NCBI RefSeq assembly: GCF_040049275.1 | Contig: NZ_JBDZDT010000010.1 | Location: forward strand, 62,001-126,000 | DNA from: Aquabacter sp040049275 | GTDB lineage: Bacteria; Pseudomonadota; Alphaproteobacteria; Rhizobiales; Xanthobacteraceae | Direction: 5' to 3' | DNA length: 64,000 nucleotides | Shown: positions 53,753-63,474 of the stretch, piece after piece | Numbering within the stretch: the stretch's first letter is position 1 | Layout of the letters: each line of letters begins with the position of its first letter | Notes under the pieces: generated by a model | What the model was told of the DNA's origin: nothing | The model's database searches: none | What the model saw: the letters and a program-made list of their open reading frames with translations, nothing else | Program-made: the position numbers and the translations under genes

Positions 53753-54571
53753 TTGACCTCTGCCGCCATCCCCATCGCCGTGACCATTGCCGGCTCGGAT
53801 TCCAGCGGCGGCGCGGGCATCCAGGCGGACCTGAAGACTTTCTCGGCCCTCGGCGTGTATGGGGCGAGCATCATCACCGCGCTCACCGCCCAGAACACCA
53901 TGGGCGTCACCGCCATCCACGACGTGCCGCCGGATTTCATCGCGGCGCAGATGGATGCGGTGTTCGAGGACCTGAAGGTGAAGGCCGTGAAGATCGGCAT
54001 GCTCTCGCGCCCGGCCGCCATCCGCGCGGTGGCGGAGGGGCTGGAGCGCTGGTCGGCGCGCCCCGTGGTGCTCGACCCGGTGATGGTCGCAGCTTCCGGC
54101 GCGCGCCTTCTGGAGGATGCCGCGGTCGCGACCTTGAAGGACCTGCTCCTGCCGCGGGCGGACCTCATCACCCCCAATTTGCCGGAGGCGGCCGCGCTGC
54201 TCGGCAAAGCCGTCGCTGTGGACGAGGCGGCCATGCGTGTTCAAGGGGAGCAACTCCTCGCGCTGGGCGCCCGCGCCGTGCTGGTGAAGGGCGGCCACGG
54301 CGAAGGGCCGGAAAGCGTCGACCTTCTGGTGACACGGGAGGGGATCACCCGCTTCCCCGCGCCCCGGCACGCGACGCGCAACACCCACGGCACCGGCTGC
54401 ACCCTCTCCTCCGCCATCGCCGCCGGCCTCGCCAAGGGGCAGGGGCTGGAGGAAGCGGTGGCGAGCGCCAAGCGCTATATCGGCGGCGCCATCGCCGCCG
54501 CCGACCGCCTGGACGTGGGCCGTGGCCACGGGCCGGTGCACCATTTCTTCGATCTGTGGGGTCCCCGATAG
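53753..54571 (+). CDS. thiD: Hydroxymethylpyrimidine/phosphomethylpyrimidine kinase ThiD
   Basis: 272 residues. Ribokinase-fold motifs: TIAGSDSSGGAGIQADLKTFSALGVYGASIITALTAQNT, PVVLDPVMVAASGARLL, TPNLPEAAALLG, VLVKGGHGEG and NTHGTGCTLSSAIAAGLAKGQ (anion hole). No ATG fits: the start is TTG at 53753 with CGGAG eight bases before. It phosphorylates HMP and HMP-P in thiamine synthesis. Other thi genes are not in the window. Confidence 0.93.
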   Translation: MTSAAIPIAVTIAGSDSSGGAGIQADLKTFSALGVYGASIITALTAQNTMGVTAIHDVPPDFIAAQMDAVFEDLKVKAVKIGMLSRPAAIRAVAEGLERWSARPVVLDPVMVAASGARLLEDAAVATLKDLLLPRADLITPNLPEAAALLGKAVAVDEAAMRVQGEQLLALGARAVLVKGGHGEGPESVDLLVTREGITRFPAPRHATRNTHGTGCTLSSAIAAGLAKGQGLEEAVASAKRYIGGAIAAADRLDVGRGHGPVHHFFDLWGPR

Positions 54572-54697
54572 CGCTTCTCAGGCTGCCCCCTTCCCGAGGG
54601 GCGAGACGGCGCGCAGCGACATCGTCGCCATTGGTACCGTCGTCAATTCCCGCTATCGTCCGGTCCAGCGAACAAGCGTTCGGAAAAAGGAAGCAGA

Positions 54698-55312
54698 ATG
54701 GTGCGCGAGCGGACAGGGGAGCGGAACCTGGACTCAGGCGCCCAGGTGATTACGGGGCAGCTGGGCAAGACCATCCAGCGCCTGCGCAAGGCCTATAATC
54801 TATCCTTGTCGGACCTGTCCGAGCAGTCGGGCGTCGCAAAATCCATCATCAGCCAGATCGAGCGCAACGAGACCAACCCCACGCTTGCCACTGTCTGGCG
54901 CCTCTCGCAGGCGCTCGACATGACGGTGGAGCGGGTGCTCGCCTCCTCCGAGGACGCGCCGTTCGTCGAGAAGCTGACGCGGGCGGACACGCCCATCCTG
55001 GTCTCCGAGGACGGGCTCTGCCGGCTCACCATCATCGGCTGGATCAAGACGGTGGAGTGGCTGCAATATTACGACTTCCACGCGGAGCCCGGCGGGGAGC
55101 TCGATTCCGACGCCCACCAGCGCGGCGCTATCGAATGCCTCAGCGTGCTCTCCGGCGCGCTCCAGGTGGATGTGGCGGGGGCGGTCGAGACCGTGAAGGC
55201 CGGGGAGACCCTGCGCTATCGCTGCGATCGGCGGCACACCATCCGCAATGTGGGCGAAGAGCCCGCGCACGCCTTCATGGTGTGCATGATGAAGGCGGCC
55301 GTGCTGGATTGA
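54698..55312 (+). CDS. XRE-type regulator with cupin sensor domain
   Basis: 204 residues behind AAAAGGAAGC. HTH at about 20-75 (GQLGKTIQRLRKAYNLSLSDLSEQSGVAKSIISQIERNETNPTLATVWRLSQALDMTVERVL) and a cupin domain after residue 110 (WLQYYDFHAEPGGELDSDAHQRGAIECLSVLSGALQVDV ... AGETLRYRCDRRHTIRNVGEEPA). The combination is common for repressors of amine, amino acid or aldehyde catabolism genes. Target here unknown. Confidence 0.9.
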   Translation: MVRERTGERNLDSGAQVITGQLGKTIQRLRKAYNLSLSDLSEQSGVAKSIISQIERNETNPTLATVWRLSQALDMTVERVLASSEDAPFVEKLTRADTPILVSEDGLCRLTIIGWIKTVEWLQYYDFHAEPGGELDSDAHQRGAIECLSVLSGALQVDVAGAVETVKAGETLRYRCDRRHTIRNVGEEPAHAFMVCMMKAAVLD

Positions 55313-55334
55313 GATTTTGGTCTTCCCCTCCCCC

Positions 55335-55385
55335 CTTGAGGGGGGAGGGTTAGGGAGGGCCTTGAGGGGGGAGGGTTAGGGAGGG
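55335..55385. repeat. 26-bp tandem repeat and hairpin between convergent genes
   Basis: CTTGAGGGGGGAGGGTTAGGGAGGG occurs twice in tandem (55335-55359 and 55361-55385). Complementary CCCTCCCCAACCCTCCCCC with its own GGGGGGAGGG partner lies at 55442-55472. It fills the space between the XRE gene and the convergent PepSY fusion gene, and can act as a two-way terminator. G-runs could also form a G-quadruplex in RNA. Confidence 0.65.
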
Positions 55386-55509
55386 GGGTATCTCTCCGCT
55401 GGTTTCGGCGCCTGTTTTCCGGGCGGGACTTGCATCACCCCCCTCCCCAACCCTCCCCCGCAAGGGGGGAGGGAGCGGGTTGTGCGTAGTTGTGTGTCCG
55501 GCAATCGGC

Positions 55510-58116
55510 TCAATACACGTCCCGGCAATAGCGCCGCTCTTCCGCGAGGGCTTCCAGCGCCTCCGCGCCCATGAGGTCGGAGAGCACGTGCTCCACCGCG
55601 GGCGCCATGCCCTGAAGGCTGCCGCACACATAGATGGCCGCGCCGTCCTTCAGCCAGGAGAGCACGTCAGCGCCCGCCGCCTTCAGCTTGTCCTGCACAT
55701 AGATGCGCTCGTTCTGGTCGCGGGAGAAAGCGCGGTCGAGGCGGGGCAGGGCGCCCGCGCTCTGCCATGCGGTGATCTCGTCGCGGAAATAGAAATCGTG
55801 CGCCGCATTGCGCTCGCCGAAGATCAGCCAGTTGCGGTCGTTGCCGGCGCGGATGCGCGCTTTCAGATGCGCGCGCAGGCCCGCTAGCCCCGTGCCATTG
55901 CCGATGAGGATCATGGGCCTGTCACCGGGCGGAGCGTGGAAGGCCGGGTTCGGCCGGATGCGGAGGGCGATCTCGTCGCCCTCCGCCGCATGCGCCGTGA
56001 GCCAGCCGGAGCCGAGGCCGAGGGAGCCGTCCGCCGCCTTGGTCTGGCGCAGCAGAAGTTCCACGCGCCCGTCCGCGGGGATGGAGGCGATGGAATATTC
56101 GCGGTGGGGCAGCGGCTTCAGGCCATCCGCCAGCGCCTGCGCGTCCTCCGCCCCCGCCGCGGGCAGGATGGAGCGGGCGAGCACGTCGCCGAGGGGCTCG
56201 GTGCGGCCGTCCAGGGTGACGGGCGCACCGGCGGCGAGGCCGAGACGGGCGAGGCAGGCGGCGACCGCTGCCGGGGCATTGCGTGGGCCGATCTCGACGA
56301 TGTCGCCCGCTTCCCAGGTCCGCGCGACGCCGTCCGTGGGCGCCAGGGCCACATGGAAGGTGGGCAGGCCCGCGCTGCCGGGATTGAGGCAGTGCCGGTG
56401 AACCAGCCGCCAGCTCTCATAAGCGGGCACGGTCCAGTCGGGCAAAGTGGTGGCGCCGGACAGGGTGCCGAGATGGGCCTGCCAGTGGCGCAGCGCGCCC
56501 GCATCCTCGGCGTCCACCTCGATGCGGTCGAACAGGGGCGTCGCGCCATGGGTGCGCAGCCATGCATCGAGGCTCTGGCCGAAGCCGCAGAAGTGCGGAT
56601 AGGTCCGGTCGCCCAGGGCGAGGAGGCCATAATCCAGATGGTCCAGCGGGCGGCCGCTGCCGGCCATGCGCCGCGCAAAGGCACGAGCCTGGTCGGGGGC
56701 CTCGCCCGCGCCAAAGGTGGAGACCACGAACAGGGCGCGCTTGGATGCGGCGAAGGCGTCCGGGCTCAGGGTCGCGAGCGGAGCGACCTTCACCGGCAGT
56801 CCGGCGGCCTGGAGCGCGCCCGCGCTCTGCCAGGCGAGGCGTTCTGCGGTGCCGGTCTGGCTGGCGAAGGCCACCAGAACGGGCGCCTCGCCCCCGGCAA
56901 GCGCGGGCACCGCGCGGGCGGCCACGCGCGCCACCTTCTTCTTCTTGCGACGGTCGAGATAGAGCAGCCAGCCGGTGACCGCGAACAGCGGCATCAGGAG
57001 GCTGGCGATCATCATCAGGATGAGGCCCGGCAGGCCGAAGAAGCTGCCGGAATGCAGCACGAAGATGCTGCTCATGAGCTTCTGCCCGGCGGGCAGGTCG
57101 TCATAGCGGCGATGCTCGCGCACCGTGCCGGCGGCATCCAGCGTCAATGTGTTGTTGGCGCGCTCATGCGCCGCCGTGGGCGTCTGGTAGGTGATGCTGA
57201 GGGTCTGGGCATTGCCCTGGGGCAGGCGCAGCGTGGCTGTCGTATAACCCCCGCTCTCCTTCAGGAAGACCGGCCAGAGCTTGGCGATGTCCAGTGGCGC
57301 CCGCTGCTGGCCACCACCGCCGCGCTGACCGGGCTGTCCCTGTCCGGAAGCCGGACCACCCGGCTGTCCCTGGCCGCCCGGCGCCTGTGCCTGCTGGGGC
57401 GGCGCCCCGGCCGGGCGCATCTGCTGCGGGCGGGGCGTGCCGGTCATGTCGAACAGCGCGTTACGGTACCATTCATAGGACCAATAGAGGCCGGTGAACG
57501 AGGCCAGGAGATAGAAGGGCAGCACCCAGGCGCCGATGACCGAATGCAGCTCCCACAGCAGGCTCCGGCCGCGATGGGCGAGATCGAGCTTGAACCAGCT
57601 GCGCCAGCTCAGCCATTTGCGCGGCCAGCGCAGATAGAGGCCGGTGAGCGAGAGCACGATGAGCGCCACGGTGGAGGCGCCGACGATCTGCTTGCCCACA
57701 TCGTCCACCGCCAGCCAGCGATGGACCTGCATGGTGGTGCGGAAGAAGGCCTGGCCCTTCACGTCGCCCAGAAGCGCGCCGTCATAGGGGTTCACATAGC
57801 GGACCTCGCCGCGCGGGCCGCCCGTGCCGCCGGGCAAGGGCGCGAGGGTGACGCGGGCGGAGGTCTCGGGGTCTGCGGAGATGGTGAGCGCGGTGATGGT
57901 CCGGCCCGGCGCGTTGGCGCGGATCTTCTCCAGGAGCGCGTCCGGCGCCAGCAGGCCGCCCGGCTGAGCGATGACGGTGCGCACCCCGGGGTTCAGCACG
58001 GTGAGGATCTCGTCCTCGAACGAGAGCATGCCCCCGGTGAAGCCGACCACGGCGAGCACGATGCCCGCCGTGATGCCGAGCAGCCAATGAAGCTGGAACC
58101 AGAGCGCCTTGAGCAT
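55510..58116 (-). CDS. PepSY membrane domain fused to flavodoxin and FAD/NADPH reductase
   Basis: 868 residues in three parts. 1-390: PepSY-TM with four helices (WFQLHWLLGITAGIVLAVVGFTGGMLSFEDEI; GASTVALIVLSLTGLYLRWPRKW; WELHSVIGAWVLPFYLLASFTGLYWSYEWYR; LMMIASLLMPLFAVTGWLLYLDRR), interrupted by a Gln/Gly/Pro-rich stretch at 230-272. 412-545: flavodoxin (VLVAFASQTGTAERLAWQSAGALQ). 560-868: FAD- and NADPH-binding reductase ending EERRYCRDVY, as in sulfite reductase flavoprotein. It likely moves electrons from NADPH across the inner membrane to periplasmic ferric complexes. The partner DUF4198 gene lies 19 bp upstream. Confidence 0.87.
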   Translation of the reverse strand: MLKALWFQLHWLLGITAGIVLAVVGFTGGMLSFEDEILTVLNPGVRTVIAQPGGLLAPDALLEKIRANAPGRTITALTISADPETSARVTLAPLPGGTGGPRGEVRYVNPYDGALLGDVKGQAFFRTTMQVHRWLAVDDVGKQIVGASTVALIVLSLTGLYLRWPRKWLSWRSWFKLDLAHRGRSLLWELHSVIGAWVLPFYLLASFTGLYWSYEWYRNALFDMTGTPRPQQMRPAGAPPQQAQAPGGQGQPGGPASGQGQPGQRGGGGQQRAPLDIAKLWPVFLKESGGYTTATLRLPQGNAQTLSITYQTPTAAHERANNTLTLDAAGTVREHRRYDDLPAGQKLMSSIFVLHSGSFFGLPGLILMMIASLLMPLFAVTGWLLYLDRRKKKKVARVAARAVPALAGGEAPVLVAFASQTGTAERLAWQSAGALQAAGLPVKVAPLATLSPDAFAASKRALFVVSTFGAGEAPDQARAFARRMAGSGRPLDHLDYGLLALGDRTYPHFCGFGQSLDAWLRTHGATPLFDRIEVDAEDAGALRHWQAHLGTLSGATTLPDWTVPAYESWRLVHRHCLNPGSAGLPTFHVALAPTDGVARTWEAGDIVEIGPRNAPAAVAACLARLGLAAGAPVTLDGRTEPLGDVLARSILPAAGAEDAQALADGLKPLPHREYSIASIPADGRVELLLRQTKAADGSLGLGSGWLTAHAAEGDEIALRIRPNPAFHAPPGDRPMILIGNGTGLAGLRAHLKARIRAGNDRNWLIFGERNAAHDFYFRDEITAWQSAGALPRLDRAFSRDQNERIYVQDKLKAAGADVLSWLKDGAAIYVCGSLQGMAPAVEHVLSDLMGAEALEALAEERRYCRDVY

Positions 58117-58135
58117 TGCGTGTCCGTCCAACCCC

Positions 58136-58873
58136 TCACTTCACCGGGAAGACGAGATTGGCATTGGCGCTGTAGCGGCCATGGGTCGGCGCGGTCTCGG
58201 CAAGGCTGTGGGAGACCTTCACCACCCACAGGCCCGGCGCGGTGATCTTCACGTGCGCGGTGCCGTCCTTCTCGCTGCCGGTGGCGTAGGCGAACGTGTC
58301 GTCCCGGGTGGAGAAACCGTCATAGGTGGCGAACACGCGCACCGGCAGCGGCTGGCCGTCGAACAGCACCTTCACGGGGAATTCGTCACCCACCTTCGCC
58401 TCGGCGGGGTTGGCGAGGGGGATGATCTCCAGCCGGTCGCCGGAGGCGGCATCGAAGCCGGCGGCGCCGGGCTTCAGGTTGAGGAGCGCCTTGGACGCGC
58501 TCTCGGACATGGCGGCGGGCTCGGGCGGCTTGCCAGCCTCCTCGCGGGCCGGACGGGTGCGCGAGACCTTCGCCACCACCAGGAAAGGCGCAGGGCCGGG
58601 AGCTACGGCCGTTCCCTCGAGCGCCTTGGCGTCGGGGTTGGCGGTGAGCGCGATGTCGGTGCTCTTGCCGTCGCCGACCGTGCGCAGCTTCACGTTCTCC
58701 GGTTTCAGCACCACGTCGCCGACGAAGAACACCTCCGTCAGAAGAACCTGCACCGGCACGCTGGCGCCGGAGGCCGCCTGGGGCTTCACCACGAGGTCAT
58801 GGGCGGCGGCCGGGGCGAGGGCGGACGCAAGAAGCACGGCGGCGGTCGCCGCACGGGAAAGGAGATGTGGCAT
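58136..58873 (-). CDS. DUF4198-family periplasmic protein
   Basis: 245 residues. Signal peptide ending PAAAHDLVVKPQ; the HDLVV start of the mature part, AKVGDEFPVKVLFDGQPLPVRVFATYDGFSTRDDTFAYATGSEKDGTAHVKITAPGLWVVKVSHS are DUF4198 (NikM/CbiK-like) features. These proteins accompany TonB receptors and metal or siderophore uptake. Here it is followed by the PepSY-reductase. Upstream, at 59001-59020, there is a TTAGA...TCTAA dyad in A/T-rich DNA that could be an iron regulator site, but spacing is not that of a known box. Confidence 0.85.
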   Translation of the reverse strand: MPHLLSRAATAAVLLASALAPAAAHDLVVKPQAASGASVPVQVLLTEVFFVGDVVLKPENVKLRTVGDGKSTDIALTANPDAKALEGTAVAPGPAPFLVVAKVSRTRPAREEAGKPPEPAAMSESASKALLNLKPGAAGFDAASGDRLEIIPLANPAEAKVGDEFPVKVLFDGQPLPVRVFATYDGFSTRDDTFAYATGSEKDGTAHVKITAPGLWVVKVSHSLAETAPTHGRYSANANLVFPVK

Positions 58874-59089
58874 GTGTCCCTCGCTCGGCCGTCGGTGGCG
58901 ATCTTCTTCGCCACCACCAGCAATGAAACGTCATGCCACATAACAAGGGCGCCGGGCCGCCACAACACAGCCCGGCTTTGAATGGAACGATTGTAAATCC
59001 TTAGATTTTAATCGCTCTAATCTTTGTTGCCCCAGACCTTCCCTAAAGTCCGGGGCGGCCTTGTTTTCCCCAGGCGGGGCGCCGTACCG

Positions 59090-62000
59090 TCAGAAGCTGA
59101 CGGAGAGGCGCCCGTTCACCGCATTGTCCTGCCCCTGGTCGGAGAACTGGCCGCCATAGCTGATGCCCACCACCACGTTTGCGGTGGCCTGATAGTCGAG
59201 CCCCACATTCAGCAGCGCCGCATTGCGGCCGATGGGCGCGCCGGTGATGCTGAAGGGCGAGCCCGACGACGCAAAGGCCAAGGTGAGCTGCGGGTCCACG
59301 TCGCCGAAGGCATATTGCCAGGCGAGGCTTCCCCGCCCCGTCAGGCTGCCGGGACCGAACGGCACGGTCTGGGAAACGCGCACGCCCAGCGTTGTGAAGG
59401 TGTTGTCCTGCGTGAGCCCGCCGCTGGTGAGAGCGGCCGCGCCGCCGGTCTCCGTGAACCCGCCGAGGTCGAGGTGCACGTAAGCGAGGCCGGCGAAGGG
59501 CTCGAAAGTCGTGCCTCCGACCGCAAAGCCGCGGGCGATCTCGCCGAAGAGCTGAGTGGTGGTGCCGTCGCTGCTGGAGGACAGGGCATTGACCAGTCCG
59601 GGAAGCGCCACCGTCCGGTTGGTGGACAAATCGTGCCAGCCATAGGCGGCGCCGAAGCGCAGGTCGAAGCTGGAGATCCGCGTGCCGGCATAGACGGCGA
59701 TATCGTAATTGTCGCTGGAGCCGGAAGAGGACAGCATGTCCACATCATAGCTCGACTGGCTGTAGCCGCCCGCCACGCCGACCCGCCACGTCTCGCCCAG
59801 CATGGTGTCGATGCCGCCGAACACGCCGCCGATGCTGCGCGAGAGGTCCGCCGTGTTGCCGGTGGCGTTGGTGCTGCCCCAGCTCCCATAGCCCTGCATC
59901 CAGACGGTAGCGGCAAGGCCGGGAGCGAGCGCGGCGGCCGCGGGGCCCGCGGACTGCACTCCGGGCGCAGCGGCTCCGGCCTGCCGCAGGCGGCTGCCGA
60001 TGGTCTCGCGCAGATAGATCGACTGTTCCTGGAGCACGGTGGCAGCGGAGGCATAGATCTGGCCGGAGAGCTGGTCGAAGGCGAGTGGGGCCGCGGCGGC
60101 GCTCAGCATCGCCGCCGATTGCAGCACGGCGCTGGACGCGGGGAGGGTGGCGAGCGCGTCGCCCACCGCCGCCTGGTTCGGCGTATTCCCTGCCGCGGCG
60201 AAGGCCGCGGTATCAGGCACCACGCTGGCGCTCAGCGCACCCCCGCTATTGGTGAGCGCCATGTCGAGGAACGGATATTGGGCGCCGAATGGGTCCACCA
60301 CCGAAGCGAACGCGCCGGTGATGCCGGCCGTCGAGGTGAGGATGGTGTAGGAGGAGAAGAGGCTCGGCGTCCCGGCGGTGGGGATGAATTGCAGGGTGCC
60401 GCCGGACAGGGTGACGGGGCCGCTGGCGACGATGCGGTCGCTGGCGCCGTTGGCGCCCAGCTCCACCTGATAGGTGGAGCCCGCATTGAAGGTGACAGGG
60501 CCGGTCACCGTCATGGTGCCGATGCTGTTGCCGGGCGCGACCACGCCGCTGGTCGTCAGGGCGCCACCGATCTGCCCGCTGCCGTTTAGGGTACCCCTGT
60601 TCACCACATCGCCGGTGATGAGGCCGTTATTGGTGAGCGAGCCGGTATTGTGGACGGAGCCGATGACGGTGCCGGCCGCCGTGTTGCTCATGGCGCCGCG
60701 ATTGTCCACCGAGCTGGCGAGCAGATAGGTGTTGGTGGCCTGCCCCTTATTGACCAGCGTCGCATTCACCGACTGGAAGGTGCCGGAATTGATCAGCTGG
60801 GCGTCCGCGGCCACTTCATAGCCGCCATTGGTCAGGAAGGTGGCGCCCGAATTGATGGTCAGGTTGCCCACCATCCTGCCGGTGAGAGCAAGGGTGCCGC
60901 CGCCCACCGTGGTGCCGCCCGTATACGTGTTGTCGCCGCCCAGGATGAGGGTGCCGGTGCCGAGCTTGGTGAGGCTGCCATGGCCTGAAATATTGTTGCT
61001 CCACATGTCGATGGCGCTGAAGCTGCCGAGCGCGGCATCCATAGTCACGGTGACGGCGGAGTCGAAACGGCCATAGCCGCCGGCGGCGGCATAGAGGTTG
61101 AGCCGCGCCCAGCCGGTGAGATGATCGTCCAGCGGCACGCCCGACGGCAGCTCGGTGGTGGACAGGACCTCGCGGAGCTGGCCGTTGGTCAGATAGGGGA
61201 AGCGGGAGGCGATCAGCAGCTCCGCATTTGCCGGCACGATGGGCGCGTCAGTGGTGGAGCCCATGGACGGCAGGTCATAGGTGATGCTGGAAATATAGGC
61301 TTTGTTTTCGGCCGTGAACTGCGCCGCAGTGGGAAATATGCCGGCGGCCATGCAGCCTGCGACATTCGTGGCGCAATTCGCGTACGGCACGGGGACGGTG
61401 CCGAGTGCCGTGGTCAGTTCCTTGGAGGCGCCTGCCAGGAGAGACGGAAAGGCGCTGATGATGTCGGCGGGAGCAGCGCCCTGCAGATCCGAGCTGTTGG
61501 AAAGCCATTGCACCAGATTGTAGGTTGCAACAATCCTGGAGCCGATCACGTCCAGTGGGTAATGCGCGCCGATGATGTTCCGGCTCAGGCCGAATTCTTG
61601 GGCCGCCTGCACCATGCTCTGGTAATATTGGGGCAAGAGGATCGCGTAGATCAGGCCAGCATTATAGCCGGCGATGCTGTGGCCGCTGGGAAATGAGGGT
61701 GAATCTACCAGGCTGCCCCACCCCTGCTGCTGGGTCTGCAGGATTGAGAGCGGGATATTTGGATAGGGGCCGGGCGGCAGCTGAACCGCCCAAGGGTTGT
61801 TCCCAACCGCTGGTATGGCCTGGAAGGGCCGCGGGTCACCCATTGGATTGCTGTTATTGTTGTACGCCTGACCATAAATATTGATGGCGCCAAACATATC
61901 CTTCAGAGGAGTGACGCCGTTTGTCTCGGCTGTGAACGCGATGAGATAATATAGAGAGCTATATTTTGCATAATCTATATTGGAGCTCATCATATTGTTG

Positions 62001-62407
62001 TAGCCGATGTTCTGCATCGTCGTGCTGATTGCAGAAGGGGTCATCTGCCACAAATTTCCCGTGATGTAGCCGGGATCGGAAGGGGCCTGTGCGTTAATGT
62101 TCGCCGTATTCTGCTGGGCGGCCGTCGAGCTTTGATAAATCTGGCTCTCTTTCTGGTAGGTGGCCTGGAGCAGGGCCTGTCCCTCGGCGCTTCCCAGAAG
62201 GCTCTGAAACGGCGACAGCAGCTTGAACTGGTTGCTGCAGATCGTCGTGGTGCACGTCTCCTGCGCGGAGACAGGCGTCACGCCCAGAGATGCAAGGCTG
62301 AGAATACCAGTTGTGGAAAGAAGCACGGCCCGCAGAAACGGCCGGCGCGACTGTGAGGAAGGATGGGTCTTCTTCTCCGCCGCCGCGAACTTAACCAAAA
62401 CACTCAT
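59090..62407 (-). CDS. Autotransporter with acid-phosphatase (PAP2)-like passenger
   Basis: 1105 residues. Signal peptide ends VSAQE near residue 49. Residues 55-330 resemble class A acid phosphatase/PAP2: FPSGHSIAGYN at 239-249 and SRNIIGAHYPLD at 275-286 give the SRx5Hx3D pattern. The first motif KX6RP is incomplete: RP at 193-194, but Ser186 stands where Lys is expected. Beyond 460 come beta-helix repeats (GTGTLILGGDNTYTGGTTVGGGTLAL), then the 280-residue beta-barrel ending NGRLSVSF. It should be shown on the cell surface. Enzyme activity uncertain because of the missing Lys. ATG 62407 follows GGGGGTG. Confidence 0.85.
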   Translation of the reverse strand: MSVLVKFAAAEKKTHPSSQSRRPFLRAVLLSTTGILSLASLGVTPVSAQETCTTTICSNQFKLLSPFQSLLGSAEGQALLQATYQKESQIYQSSTAAQQNTANINAQAPSDPGYITGNLWQMTPSAISTTMQNIGYNNMMSSNIDYAKYSSLYYLIAFTAETNGVTPLKDMFGAINIYGQAYNNNSNPMGDPRPFQAIPAVGNNPWAVQLPPGPYPNIPLSILQTQQQGWGSLVDSPSFPSGHSIAGYNAGLIYAILLPQYYQSMVQAAQEFGLSRNIIGAHYPLDVIGSRIVATYNLVQWLSNSSDLQGAAPADIISAFPSLLAGASKELTTALGTVPVPYANCATNVAGCMAAGIFPTAAQFTAENKAYISSITYDLPSMGSTTDAPIVPANAELLIASRFPYLTNGQLREVLSTTELPSGVPLDDHLTGWARLNLYAAAGGYGRFDSAVTVTMDAALGSFSAIDMWSNNISGHGSLTKLGTGTLILGGDNTYTGGTTVGGGTLALTGRMVGNLTINSGATFLTNGGYEVAADAQLINSGTFQSVNATLVNKGQATNTYLLASSVDNRGAMSNTAAGTVIGSVHNTGSLTNNGLITGDVVNRGTLNGSGQIGGALTTSGVVAPGNSIGTMTVTGPVTFNAGSTYQVELGANGASDRIVASGPVTLSGGTLQFIPTAGTPSLFSSYTILTSTAGITGAFASVVDPFGAQYPFLDMALTNSGGALSASVVPDTAAFAAAGNTPNQAAVGDALATLPASSAVLQSAAMLSAAAAPLAFDQLSGQIYASAATVLQEQSIYLRETIGSRLRQAGAAAPGVQSAGPAAAALAPGLAATVWMQGYGSWGSTNATGNTADLSRSIGGVFGGIDTMLGETWRVGVAGGYSQSSYDVDMLSSSGSSDNYDIAVYAGTRISSFDLRFGAAYGWHDLSTNRTVALPGLVNALSSSSDGTTTQLFGEIARGFAVGGTTFEPFAGLAYVHLDLGGFTETGGAAALTSGGLTQDNTFTTLGVRVSQTVPFGPGSLTGRGSLAWQYAFGDVDPQLTLAFASSGSPFSITGAPIGRNAALLNVGLDYQATANVVVGISYGGQFSDQGQDNAVNGRLSVSF

Positions 62408-62549
62408 GATCACACCCCCGCATGATCTACTCACCATGGTAGAGGCGAGAGAGAGGGTCAAGAGTGAGATGCTGTATCTGGCGAAGCCGCTGTCGCCCTA
62501 GATTGCAATGTCCAGGCCGGACACACTTCTCGAAGCTTCGCCTGCCGGC

Positions 62550-63323
62550 TCAGCGCTCCACGAACGCCTTCTCGATCACATAATGCCCGGGCGTGGATGC
62601 GCTGCCTTCCTCGAAGCCGCGGGCCTCCAGCAGTTCCACCACGTCCTTCAGCATTTGCGGGCTGCCGCACAGCATGAGACGGTCATTGGCGAGGTCGAGC
62701 GGCGGCAGTCCGATATCCTCGAACAGCTTGCCGCTCTCGATCAGCGCGGTGATGCGCCCCTGGTGACGGAACGGCTCGCGGGTGACGGTCGGATAGTAGA
62801 TCAGCTTCTCCCGCACCATCTCGCCGATGAACTCATCGTTCGGCAGGCCGTTGGTGAGGTATTCGTCATAGGCAAGCTCGGCCACCGTGCGGCAGCCATG
62901 CACCAGCACCACCTTCTCGAAGCGCTCATAGGCCTCGTGGTCCTTCACCACGGAGAGGAACGGCGCAAGGCCGGTGCCCGTGGAGAGGAGATAGAGGTTC
63001 TTGCCCGGAAGCAGGCTGTCCTGGATGAGCGTGCCGGTGGCCTTGCGGCCGACGAGCACCTTGTCGCCCACCTGCAGATGCTGGAGCCGCGAGGTGAGGG
63101 GGCCGTTCTGCACCTTGATGGAGAAGAAGCGGAGGTCTTCCTCGTAATTGGCGCTCGCCATGGAATAGGCGCGCAGCAGCGGCTTGCCGTCCACCAGCAG
63201 GCCGATCATCACGAACTGGCCATTGATGAAGCGGAAGCCGGGATCGCGGGTGGTGGTGAAGGTGAAGAGGCGGTCCGTCCAATGGCGGACGCTCGTCACG
63301 GTTTCTTCGTTCAAATTGCTCAT
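62550..63323 (-). CDS. fpr: Ferredoxin-NADP reductase (bacterial Fpr type)
   Basis: 257 residues from MSNLNEETV. FAD-binding RAYSMASANYEEDLRFFSIKVQNGPLTSRLQHLQVGD, NADP-binding LLSTGTGLAPFLSVVKDHEAYERFEKVVLVHGCR and MLCGSPQMLKDVVELLEARGFEEG are typical of subclass I bacterial Fpr. Ends FVER as in alphaproteobacterial members. It passes electrons between NADPH and ferredoxin or flavodoxin, often in oxidative stress. Separated from the neighbouring autotransporter by 142 bp. Confidence 0.93.
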   Translation of the reverse strand: MSNLNEETVTSVRHWTDRLFTFTTTRDPGFRFINGQFVMIGLLVDGKPLLRAYSMASANYEEDLRFFSIKVQNGPLTSRLQHLQVGDKVLVGRKATGTLIQDSLLPGKNLYLLSTGTGLAPFLSVVKDHEAYERFEKVVLVHGCRTVAELAYDEYLTNGLPNDEFIGEMVREKLIYYPTVTREPFRHQGRITALIESGKLFEDIGLPPLDLANDRLMLCGSPQMLKDVVELLEARGFEEGSASTPGHYVIEKAFVER

Positions 63324-63474
63324 GGCGCAGCCATCGACAGCGAAACGGCTGGGGGGCGGCGTCGCCTGACGCAATCACCCGGACCGTTCTGTGAGATTTT
63401 CTATTTCACCATATAGGCGAAGGCCGCGGCGCGCGCCACAGCCGGAAACACCCATGCGGCGCCATGTCCGAACT

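Noticed and set aside
59001..59020. Possible iron-response (Irr/Fur-like) box upstream of the DUF4198 gene
   Set aside because: Only 5-bp arms TTAGA/TCTAA with 10-bp spacing; not a match to known boxes, so mentioned but not called.
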